From assembly GCF_014199435.1 (NCBI RefSeq), contig NZ_JACIJP010000002.1:62001-126000 (forward strand): a DNA stretch of 64,000 bases, read 5' to 3'. The translations under genes were made by a program, and so were the position numbers. The stretch comes from Sphingobium subterraneum. GTDB taxonomy: Bacteria > Pseudomonadota > Alphaproteobacteria > Sphingomonadales > Sphingomonadaceae. The notes below the pieces were generated by a model that made no database searches, was not told where the DNA came from, and worked only from the letters and a program-made list of their open reading frames with translations. Below are positions 41,423 through 49,394 of this stretch, in pieces (positions within the stretch are counted from its first letter, which is position 1; every line of letters starts with the position of its first letter).

Positions 41423-41991
41423 TGCACTCCGTTCATCCCCTGTCGCGTCGCTCGATGCTGTACCAAGGAGCATCGGCTGTGCTGGCCACTACGCTGGCTA
41501 CGTTCGCCGTGCCATCGGTAGCCGCCGGACCCGATATGCGCCGCTCGGCGCTGACATGCGCTCAGGCGCTGGGACGGGCCATTGCGAACCTCCTGCAAAC
41601 CCGCCCTGCGGACGCGGCGGAGCAGTTGCGCCTCTTGCTGCAAGGCGCAGAGGCCTGGGTTCCTGTCGGGCACGGTATGATGTTTCAGGCAGACACCTTG
41701 CTGATCCTGGCTTTCCGCCCCGAATTTCCCAGCTCGACAGTGGGCGAGCCTATGACCGCGATTACCGATGCCGCGATGTTGGCCAGCCGCCTCGACGCGG
41801 CAGATCCCTCGGAACGCAATAGAGCACTCGCGTCCTTTTCGATTCCTCGCGATGCCCGGCTGCGCATCTTGCAGCGGGAAGGAGCGGCAAACTGGCGACT
41901 GGCGATTGCAACATTCAGCAGTAAACAAAAACGCTATTGTTCGGGAATAACCAACGACAAACATGGATGGATTATAAAAAATATTGAATAA
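41422..41991 (+). CDS. Tat-exported protein of unknown function
   Basis: A 189-residue product with a twin-arginine signal (LSRRSMLYQGASAVLATTLA, cut near VAAG about residue 36) and a helical body with no family I recognise. It overlaps the hydrolase 2 stop, so the two are a unit. From about 41905 the DNA switches abruptly to high AT and the last ~25 residues (SKQKRYCSGITNDKHGW…) look unlike the rest; the original 3' end may have been lost by an insertion or deletion there. Function not assigned. Confidence 0.6.
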   Translation: MHSVHPLSRRSMLYQGASAVLATTLATFAVPSVAAGPDMRRSALTCAQALGRAIANLLQTRPADAAEQLRLLLQGAEAWVPVGHGMMFQADTLLILAFRPEFPSSTVGEPMTAITDAAMLASRLDAADPSERNRALASFSIPRDARLRILQREGAANWRLAIATFSSKQKRYCSGITNDKHGWIIKNIE

Positions 41992-42254
41992 ATCCCTTAT
42001 TGAATAAATATAAAATATGTAATTTGGGTATATTTTGAAATAAATACACTGAATGCGTGAAATATATTTCATGCAATTGGCATATATTTGCCCGAAAAAT
42101 TTTCAAGAAATTTGCGGTTTATTCAACAAACATGTTTTTTCTGTTGACTATTATCTGAGATCTCACAACATATTGATGTGAGTCGATGGCGTGTCCTTCA
42201 CGGATCAACCGGCCACAGCCGCCGTCGACGCCAAATTCATCAAGGGGGAAAATC
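41992..42254 (+). promoter_or_regulatory. AT-rich promoter region of TonB receptor 2
   Basis: About 260 bp, far richer in A+T than the rest of the window. It contains a 14-bp perfect palindrome TGAAATATATTTCA at 42058-42071, a possible extra operator, then TTGACT at 42144-42149 and the GntR-box at 42156-42165. No gene is seen. AAGGGGGAAAATC precedes the receptor start. Confidence 0.65.
42156..42165. promoter_or_regulatory. GntR-box copy 9: TGAGATCTCA upstream of TonB receptor 2
   Basis: Exact palindrome six bases after TTGACT, so it lies in the -35/-10 spacer; CACAACATA follows. The receptor starts 89 bp downstream. Confidence 0.85.
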
Positions 42255-44405
42255 ATGAAACGATCAGCCTTTCTCATCGGAACTGCGCTTGCACTGTGCC
42301 CGGCGCAAACCTTTGCACAGACGCCTGCCGCCAATGACAATGGCGATGGCCGCCTCGACGAAATCGTCGTCACCGCCCAACGCCGGTCTGAAAATCTTCA
42401 GAAAGTTCCCATTGCCGTCTCGTCGTTCGACGCCGCGAAGCTGGAGCGCTCCGGCGTGACCTCCACATCGGGTCTGGCCAGCGTCACGGCGGGTCTGGTC
42501 TTCAACCAGTCCGTCGGGTTGGGCTCGCCGTTCCTGCGCGGCATCGGCACATCCGGCAATGGCCCGGGCACGGAAAACTCGATCGCGATCTATGTCGACG
42601 GCGTGTATATCGGCACGAAGTCATCCGCTGTCAGCGACGTCGAGAACGCCGCCCGGATTGAGGTTCTCAAAGGACCACAGGGCACATTGTTCGGTCGCAA
42701 TGCGACCGGCGGGCTCATCCAGATCATCACGAAGGACCCTCCCAAAAAGCCGGAGGCAATGGCGCGGGTCGGATATGGGAATTTCGATACGGTCGTCGCC
42801 ACCGCCTATCTCGGCGCGCCGCTGGGCGAGAAGGTCGCGGCGGACGTCTCTGTAAAATATCAGAACCAGGGCAAAGGCTGGGGTACCAACCTCAACACCG
42901 GGAAAGACATCGGCCTTACCAACAAGTTCAACGTGCGCGGAAAACTGAAATTCGATCTCGATGACGCGACGTCCATGGTTCTGGCGGGCGATCATTCCTG
43001 GTACCGGTCGTCGGTCGGCACCGGCTTTCGCGTGGAAGAGGGCCTGCGGACGTCGGTCGACGGCAATCTTTTTCCCGCCAATGGCGGCCGCTATGACATC
43101 AACACCACGATCGAGCCCTATATCCGCACGACCAGCAACGGCGTCTCGCTGAAGATCGACCATGAGTTGGGCTTTGCCGATATTCAGTCGATCTCCGCCT
43201 ATCAAAAGAGCCATTATTTTCTTCAGGTCGACAACGACTACACCCCTCTGCCCTTCCTGGTCACCAGCGCGGACACTTACGAGCATCAGTTGAGCCAGGA
43301 GCTCAAGCTCTCCAGCAAGGCCGGAGGAAGCTTCCAGTGGACCCTGGGCGTTTATGGCTTCACCTACAAAGGCACGCAGGATTTCGGCGCTTATGGCACG
43401 TCGCGCGGCGCCAACCGTGCCGACACGATCGGCATCCAGAAGGTGCGCTCCGAAGCCATCTATGGTCAGGTCACACAGAAACTGGGCGAAGCGACCCGCA
43501 TTACCGCTGGGCTGCGTTATACTTGGGAAAACCGTCGGATCGCAGGAGAACGACGTTCGACAACCCCGGCAGGCGTGGTGACCGTAACAGCCTTCTCGCC
43601 GCCACCATCAGCGAATTTCAACAAGCTCACTTGGCGCGCGTCGATCGATCATGATCTGGCACAGGATGTGCTCGCCTACGCCAGCTATAACCGTGGCTTC
43701 AAGAGCGGTACGTTCAACGTCAATGCGCTGCAACGCGATCCGGTCAAGCCGGAGGTGCTCGACGCCTATGAAGTGGGCCTGAAATCCAGCCTGTTCGACC
43801 GCCGCCTTCGCCTCAATGCCGCCGGATTCTATTACAGCTACAAGAACATCCAGTTCTCGCAGACCTTCAACGGCATTTCCGCGCTGCGCAATGCGGCCAA
43901 GGCACGCCTCTATGGCATCGATCTGGACGCCGAGCTCGCCGTTTCCAGCCAGTTGACGCTGACCGCCGGGGCGGAATGGCTCGACACGAAGATCAATTCC
44001 TTCGTGGGCGATACGCAGCTCACTCCGCTACCGGGTGGCGGAAACCTGACCTTCATCGGCGACTCATCGGGCAACAAGCTCCAGAATTCGCCCAAATATT
44101 CTGCGAATGCGGCGATCGATTACCGCGTTCCCGTTGGTCCCAACACCTTGGCGTTCAACGTAAACTACAGTTACAATGACGGCTTCTACACCGCATCCAA
44201 CAACTTCGTCCGGCAGGGGGCCTATTCGCTCGTCAACGCCCGCGTGCAGCTGGGCTTGAATGAAGACCATGTTCGCCTGCAGCTCTGGGGAAAGAACCTG
44301 ACGAACAAGTTCTACCGCGCGGCCTATGGTGGCCAGGCTACGGGCACGAACTACACGCCGGCCGAGCCGCGGACCTATGGTGTCACGGCGGAATTCCGCT
44401 TCTGA
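42255..44405 (+). CDS. TonB-dependent outer-membrane receptor 2
   Basis: A 716-residue receptor with signal peptide MKRSAFLIGTALALCPAQTFA, TonB-box-like DEIVVTAQRR, and a plug with IEVLKGPQGTLFGRNATGGLIQIITKDP. The barrel ends RTYGVTAEFRF with a terminal Phe. Of the sphingomonad catabolic type. It follows hydrolase 2/Tat protein and precedes the exported cupin 3, so periplasmic handling of its cargo by cupin 3 is plausible (inference). Controlled by box copy 9. Confidence 0.94.
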   Translation: MKRSAFLIGTALALCPAQTFAQTPAANDNGDGRLDEIVVTAQRRSENLQKVPIAVSSFDAAKLERSGVTSTSGLASVTAGLVFNQSVGLGSPFLRGIGTSGNGPGTENSIAIYVDGVYIGTKSSAVSDVENAARIEVLKGPQGTLFGRNATGGLIQIITKDPPKKPEAMARVGYGNFDTVVATAYLGAPLGEKVAADVSVKYQNQGKGWGTNLNTGKDIGLTNKFNVRGKLKFDLDDATSMVLAGDHSWYRSSVGTGFRVEEGLRTSVDGNLFPANGGRYDINTTIEPYIRTTSNGVSLKIDHELGFADIQSISAYQKSHYFLQVDNDYTPLPFLVTSADTYEHQLSQELKLSSKAGGSFQWTLGVYGFTYKGTQDFGAYGTSRGANRADTIGIQKVRSEAIYGQVTQKLGEATRITAGLRYTWENRRIAGERRSTTPAGVVTVTAFSPPPSANFNKLTWRASIDHDLAQDVLAYASYNRGFKSGTFNVNALQRDPVKPEVLDAYEVGLKSSLFDRRLRLNAAGFYYSYKNIQFSQTFNGISALRNAAKARLYGIDLDAELAVSSQLTLTAGAEWLDTKINSFVGDTQLTPLPGGGNLTFIGDSSGNKLQNSPKYSANAAIDYRVPVGPNTLAFNVNYSYNDGFYTASNNFVRQGAYSLVNARVQLGLNEDHVRLQLWGKNLTNKFYRAAYGGQATGTNYTPAEPRTYGVTAEFRF

Positions 44406-44413
44406 CCTCTCCC

Positions 44414-44438
44414 GCCCGTGCGCCGTCCGCGCACGGGC
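44414..44438 (+). terminator. Hairpin after TonB receptor 2
   Basis: GCCCGTGCGC (44414-44423), five-base loop, exact complement (44429-44438), starting 9 bp after the receptor stop. No T-run follows, so it may only attenuate or stabilise the upstream transcript, letting some transcription reach cupin 3. Confidence 0.5.
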
Positions 44439-44552
44439 ACCGGACGGCCCACAACGACGCGGGACATCCTGATCTCCGTTTCCGACCTGCCACCGCGCCG
44501 AACAGCGACGCTCGCGGTTTCGAAAGCCTTCACACCAGAGAGGAGTACCGTC

Positions 44553-45443
44553 ATGCGCGTTAAATCCAGAAACCGTTTTACTCTCGCTGTCTTTCCGCTG
44601 CTAGCCGGTCCGCTGATCGCTCCGACGTCAGCCATCGGCAAACCGCCTCAGCCGACGATCAAGATTGTCGATCCGCTGACGGTCGATCCTCTCGTGCGGG
44701 AAGGCACAAATTTCCGGGCCGGTGGACCGGCACAGCATCGACGCATCATCACGAAACAGAAGGACGGTTCGACCAACCTCGACGTCGGTTACAACATCTA
44801 CGCGGCGGGCATGGGCGGTTCGACCCCCTATGCGTATAACAAGGAAGAGCTCTGCTACATTTCCAAGGGCGAAATCGAGATCATCAGCGACGGCATCTCC
44901 GTCATTGGCAAGGCGGGAGACCTGATGTGGCGCCCGGTCGGCGCGTCCAGCGACGGATCCAAGGTGCTCAAGGATTCGGTCGGCGTCTGCGCGTTCAGCC
45001 CTGCCCGGGAAGATGCGGACAGCCACCGGATTCCTGCGGCGGATGTCGGAAAATGGACGGGTGATCCTGCGCTCAAGCCACGCGTCCGCTGGTTCCACAT
45101 CGCCAGCATCGCGCCCACGGAACGTCCGGGCAATCCGGACTATGCGTCCGGCAAAATTGTCGAGCGTCGCGTTCTTACTGCGCGCAAGGACCATGCCGCA
45201 AAAGCGGACGTCACCTTTACGACCTACAAGGCGGGTGTGGTCCTGCCCGCGGAGGTGAACCGTTTCGACACGCTGTGCTGGCTGGAAAGTGGCACAGCAG
45301 AAGTCGTGACCGGCAAGACCAACCAGACACTCAATGCGACCCATTTCCTCTACCGGCCCGCGGGCGCGCGCACGGATTCCATTCAGTTCAAACAGGACTC
45401 GGCGATGATCTGCTACGCCTCACCCGCACGCACCGACCGCTAG
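44553..45443 (+). CDS. Exported double cupin, EutQ-like (cupin 3)
   Basis: A 296-residue protein with an N-terminal signal sequence (MRVKSRNRFTLAVFPLLAGP…, cut near SAIG about residue 29) and two cupin barrels. Compared with cupin 2 it shares LDVGYN, TPYAYNKEELCYISKGE, LMWRPVGAS, VCAFSPAREDADSHRIPAADVGKW and GDPALKPR. It is thus a periplasmic version of the cytosolic protein. Start ATG 44553 follows AGAGAGGAG. It lies 147 bp after TonB receptor 2; a terminator-like hairpin follows at 45458. Role unknown; binding or converting the imported substrate in the periplasm is an inference. Confidence 0.82.
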   Translation: MRVKSRNRFTLAVFPLLAGPLIAPTSAIGKPPQPTIKIVDPLTVDPLVREGTNFRAGGPAQHRRIITKQKDGSTNLDVGYNIYAAGMGGSTPYAYNKEELCYISKGEIEIISDGISVIGKAGDLMWRPVGASSDGSKVLKDSVGVCAFSPAREDADSHRIPAADVGKWTGDPALKPRVRWFHIASIAPTERPGNPDYASGKIVERRVLTARKDHAAKADVTFTTYKAGVVLPAEVNRFDTLCWLESGTAEVVTGKTNQTLNATHFLYRPAGARTDSIQFKQDSAMICYASPARTDR

Positions 45444-45457
45444 TTTCCCATCACAGC

Positions 45458-45488
45458 CGGCGCTTCGGGCGAAATGCCCGGAGCGCCG
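45458..45488. terminator. Hairpin between convergent cupin 3 and acyl-CoA synthetase genes
   Basis: A 13-bp stem with one imperfect pair (45458-45470 with 45476-45488) around a GAAAT loop, between genes that converge. Likely a bidirectional terminator. Confidence 0.65.
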
Positions 45489-45552
45489 ACTTGCGTTCGG
45501 TATCGGCCCCCGACACAAATAGCGCTTCTGGAATGGTGCCGCTGTCAGCGGA

Positions 45553-47175
45553 TCACGAAGACGTCGTCTTCTCATAATAGCCCGCGTATCGGGCGCGCAG
45601 GACTTTTTTGTCGATCTTGCCGGTCGCACCCAAGGGAATCTCGTCGACGAACTCGATGGCATCCGGCACCGCCCAGCGGGCAAGGCGCGCGGCCAGCATA
45701 TCCCGGATATCCTCCGCTGTAACATCCCCCTCGCCGCTCCGCTCCACCAGCAGCAAGGGCCGCTCGTTCCATTTCGGATGGCTGACACCAATGGCAGCGG
45801 CCATCTTCACGCCGGGGTGCGCCAGCGCCATATTCTCGATATCGACGGAGCTGATCCATTCGCCGCCGGACTTGATGACGTCCTTGGAGCGGTCGGTGAT
45901 GCGCATCGTGCCATATCCGTCGATGGTTCCCACGTCCCCCGTGCTGAAAAAGCCGTCCTTGTCCAGTGCCGAGCGGTCCGTGCGGTAATAGCGGCCAGCA
46001 ATGGAGTGTCCGCGGATTTGGAATTCGCCGATCGCGACACCATCGCGCGGCAACTCCTTGCCGTCTTCGTCCACGATGCGCAGGTCCGTGCCGATGATGG
46101 GCCGCCCCTGCGACAGGCGAAAGCGCATTTGCTCCTCGTCCGACATCTGCTGAATTTCGGGCAGCAACACCCCTCCGGTTCCCACCGGAGACGTCTCGGT
46201 CATTCCCCAATTGTGCCGGACCTCTATGCCATGGTCCATGAGGCCACGGAAAATGGCTTCCGAACAGGCCGCACCCCCCACCGAAATACGCCGGAGCGTG
46301 CTGAGGCTCTGGCGCGTCTCGCGCAGGTGGCCGAGGAGAGTGAGCCACACGGTCGGAACGGCGGCGGCCACCGTCACCCCTTCCTGCTCCATCAGTTCGT
46401 GAAGCGATGCGCCGTCCAGACGCGCGCCCGGCAGCACGAGCTTGCACCCGACCGCAGCGGCGGCGAAAATCAGCCCCCAGCCATTGGCGTGAAACATGGG
46501 TACAATCGGCATCAGGACCTCGTTCGCGCCGATGGCATAGACATCGGGCTGCATGATCATGAGCGTGTGGAGGCTGTTGGAGCGATGGGTGTAGAGCACG
46601 CCCTTGGGATCGCCCGTCGTACCCGATGTATAGCACAGACCGGCAGCGACGTTTTCGTCGAATTCGCCCCACAAGACATTGTCATCATGATCGGCGAGGA
46701 AGGCGTCCCATCCGTCGCCGCCGTCCCCGTCCAGCACCACGACTTTTTCCACGGCCGGGCACTGCGGCAGCAGCCGTTCGAGCACAGGCCAATATTGCCG
46801 ATCCGTCAGGATGATCCGGTCGCCGCCATGGTTGATGATGTAGAGGAGCTGCTCGTCGGAAAAGCGCGGGTTGAGCGTGTGGCAGATCGCGCCCATGCCC
46901 ATGATGCCGAACCATGCCGCGATGTGACGGCCGCTGTTCATCGCCAGCGTTCCCACGCGGTCACCCAGCACGATCCCGTGGGCGGCCAGCGCGTTGCTCA
47001 GCCGCGCGGCCTTGCGACGGATATCGGCCCAGCTCATGCTGGTAATGTCGCCGTCAAATCCGCGCGAAACGACCTTGCGCTCGCCATGCCACCGCGCGGC
47101 ATGATCAATGAACCGGTCGATGGTCAGCGACCACGCCTGCATGGTCCCCACTGGGGGCACCGCTTCCTCTTGCAT
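45553..47175 (-). CDS. AMP-forming acyl-CoA synthetase
   Basis: A 540-residue adenylate-forming CoA ligase. The phosphate loop is YTSGTTGDPKGVLYTHRSN, with the aromatic motif NWGMTETSP, the hinge TGDVGTIDGYGTMRITDRSKDVIKSGGEWIS, and the catalytic Lys in GATGKIDKKVL. Length and motifs match medium-/long-chain or aromatic-acid CoA ligases; substrate unknown. It is third in a leftward run after TonB receptor 3 and the FadB/J-type protein (70-bp gap), so it is probably under box copy 10. Confidence 0.93.
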   Translation of the reverse strand: MQEEAVPPVGTMQAWSLTIDRFIDHAARWHGERKVVSRGFDGDITSMSWADIRRKAARLSNALAAHGIVLGDRVGTLAMNSGRHIAAWFGIMGMGAICHTLNPRFSDEQLLYIINHGGDRIILTDRQYWPVLERLLPQCPAVEKVVVLDGDGGDGWDAFLADHDDNVLWGEFDENVAAGLCYTSGTTGDPKGVLYTHRSNSLHTLMIMQPDVYAIGANEVLMPIVPMFHANGWGLIFAAAAVGCKLVLPGARLDGASLHELMEQEGVTVAAAVPTVWLTLLGHLRETRQSLSTLRRISVGGAACSEAIFRGLMDHGIEVRHNWGMTETSPVGTGGVLLPEIQQMSDEEQMRFRLSQGRPIIGTDLRIVDEDGKELPRDGVAIGEFQIRGHSIAGRYYRTDRSALDKDGFFSTGDVGTIDGYGTMRITDRSKDVIKSGGEWISSVDIENMALAHPGVKMAAAIGVSHPKWNERPLLLVERSGEGDVTAEDIRDMLAARLARWAVPDAIEFVDEIPLGATGKIDKKVLRARYAGYYEKTTSS

Positions 47176-47245
47176 AAACCCTCTCGCCTTATTTTACTTC
47201 TCGACCGCCTTCAGTCGAAACGGCCGCTCTGGTCGGCACTATAGC

Positions 47246-49333
47246 TCATACGGAAATTCTTGCCGCGGTGTCGAGGCTGCGCAAAGCCCTGCCCGCGTCC
47301 GCCAGCGTAACCAGCAGCGAGGCGGGCTTCCACGCCCAGCCTTCGGAGAGCTTTTCGAACGACCGGATCCTCGCCAGAATATAGGTCAGGCCCAGCTCAT
47401 CCGCGTAGAACATCGGTCCGCCCCGGTCGCGCGGAAACCCATAGCCGTTGAGCCACACCATATCGACGTCGAGCGGACGGGCGGCGATACCTTCCTCCAC
47501 GATCTTCGCCCCCTCATTGATGAGGGCAAAAATGCAGCGCTCGACAATCTCTTCGTCGCAGATGGCCCTGCGATCGATCCCGCGTTGCGCGGAAACGGAG
47601 CGGATCATGTCGTTGACCGCATCGGACGCGACCGCATTCCGGCCGTTCGGATAGTCGTAGAACCCCGCCTTGGTCTTCTGCCCCAGCCGTCCCAGTTCGC
47701 ACAGGATGTCGGGAACGATCGAATAGGGGCGGTCGGGATGTTCGGCCATCCGCCGTTGCCGGATCTTGTGCCCAATGTCCTGACCGGCGAGATCCATGAC
47801 CTTGAGGGGACCCATCGCCATGCCGAAACGCTCCAGCGCGCCATCGACCTGCGCAGGCAATGCGCCTTCTTCCAGCAACTGATAGGCCTGGCGCAGCATT
47901 TCCTCGAACATGCGGTTGCCGATGAACCCGTCGCACACGCCCGATACCACGGGCACCTTGCGCAGCCGCTTGGCGAAAGCGAGCGCGGTGGCGACCACAT
48001 CGGGTGCGCTGACACGGCCCCGTACGATCTCCAGCAACCGCATGATATGCGCGGGACTGAAGAAATGCAGACCGATGACACGGGCGGGATCGGCCGTCGC
48101 GGCGGCGAGAATATCGAGATCGAGCGTCGAGGTGTTGCTCGCCAGAATGCAGTCGGGCCGCACAACATCCTCGAGGGAGCGCAGCACCGCCTGCTTGACC
48201 GCCATGTCCTCGAACACCGCTTCGATCACCAGATCGACCTCGCCAAAAGCCTCATAGCCCTCCGCCATCGTCAGGCGTGACTGGCGCTCCTGTGCCTGTT
48301 GCGGAGTAATGCGCCCCTTGGCGGCATCACGGTCGAAGATCCCGGAAATGACCGTTTCCGCCCGCACCCGCATATCGGCGTTCGTATCGGTGAGGGTCAC
48401 CCGAAACCCGGCCTCCAGCGCTGCGGCAGCAATGCCCGATCCCATCGTTCCGCCGCCAACGATGCCGACAGACGCCACGGGACGCGCGGTCACCTGTTCC
48501 AGCCCCGGCAGGCGCGCAACCGCGCGTTCGGAAAAGAACGCATAACGCAGCGCGCGCGACTGGCTCGAGGCCATAAGTTCATGAAAGAGACGGGATTCCA
48601 GCTGCAGTCCTTCGTACAGCGGCACGTCGAGCGCGGCTTCGACGCACACGCCGATCTGCCGGGCAGCGACGCTGCGACCCAGGAGCCGCGCATGCTTGTG
48701 CAGCGTCAGACGCAGTTCTTCGCGCTGGACCGCATCGGCACGGGGCGCACGGGTCGGCACCCCCTTCCGGGCCATCGCATCGGCGGCGGATCGGAGCCGT
48801 TCGACGGCCTGGATTTCGTCGACAAGCCCCAGCGAAAGCGCCTCCGCACCGGTGACCGGCTTGCCCGTCAGCATCAAGTCCAGCGCAGCCGCAACGCCGA
48901 TCAGCCGTGGTGTGCGTTGAGTGCCCCCACTGCCGGGCAAAAGGCCCAGATTGATTTCCGGAAGACCCAGCCGCGCGTCGGCGGTGCACAAGCGCGCATG
49001 ACAGGCCAGCGCCAGCTCCAGACCCCCGCCGAAAGCTTCTCCAGTGATGAGCGCGATGACCGGCTTTCCGGCCCCGGCGACCAGCGCGAACAATTCCCGC
49101 GTCGGCTCGATCTGTTCGGGCGGTAACTCGAAATCGAGGATGTCGGCGCCCGCCGAAAAGCGCCCGCCCGCCCCTTCGATCGTGACATGCGTGATGGCGG
49201 GATCGTCGAGGGCCGTCCGCAGCGCATCCGTCAACGACGCGACGACCCCTTTTGACAAGGACAGCGCGTTGACAGGGGGATTATCAACAATCAGGCGGGC
49301 AGCGCCCGCCTCATCAAAAGACCTGATCTTCAA
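47246..49333 (-). CDS. Bifunctional enoyl-CoA hydratase / 3-hydroxyacyl-CoA dehydrogenase (FadB/FadJ type)
   Basis: A 695-residue two-domain beta-oxidation enzyme. The N-terminal crotonase half has GAGGRFSAGADILDFE and GEAFGGGLELALACHARL. The C-terminal half is the NAD-dependent dehydrogenase: VGIVGGGTMGSGIAAAALEAG, IEAVFEDMAVKQAV and HFFSPAHIMRLLEIVRG. Hydrates the double bond and oxidises the 3-hydroxyl of acyl-CoAs. I favour TTG at 49333 because GAGGAG lies eight bases upstream; an ATG eight codons earlier would bury that site. It follows TonB receptor 3 by 61 bp. Confidence 0.93.
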   Translation of the reverse strand: MKIRSFDEAGAARLIVDNPPVNALSLSKGVVASLTDALRTALDDPAITHVTIEGAGGRFSAGADILDFELPPEQIEPTRELFALVAGAGKPVIALITGEAFGGGLELALACHARLCTADARLGLPEINLGLLPGSGGTQRTPRLIGVAAALDLMLTGKPVTGAEALSLGLVDEIQAVERLRSAADAMARKGVPTRAPRADAVQREELRLTLHKHARLLGRSVAARQIGVCVEAALDVPLYEGLQLESRLFHELMASSQSRALRYAFFSERAVARLPGLEQVTARPVASVGIVGGGTMGSGIAAAALEAGFRVTLTDTNADMRVRAETVISGIFDRDAAKGRITPQQAQERQSRLTMAEGYEAFGEVDLVIEAVFEDMAVKQAVLRSLEDVVRPDCILASNTSTLDLDILAAATADPARVIGLHFFSPAHIMRLLEIVRGRVSAPDVVATALAFAKRLRKVPVVSGVCDGFIGNRMFEEMLRQAYQLLEEGALPAQVDGALERFGMAMGPLKVMDLAGQDIGHKIRQRRMAEHPDRPYSIVPDILCELGRLGQKTKAGFYDYPNGRNAVASDAVNDMIRSVSAQRGIDRRAICDEEIVERCIFALINEGAKIVEEGIAARPLDVDMVWLNGYGFPRDRGGPMFYADELGLTYILARIRSFEKLSEGWAWKPASLLVTLADAGRALRSLDTAARISV

Positions 49334-49394
49334 AAAATGCTCCTCACGGGAATGCAAGGGAGGACGCCCGGACGCACCCTCCCTCCCCCTTTTA

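Noticed and set aside
49334..49357. ATG at 49357 as start of the FadB/J-type gene
   Set aside because: The ribosome-binding site GAGGAG falls inside this 8-codon extension and points to TTG 49333.
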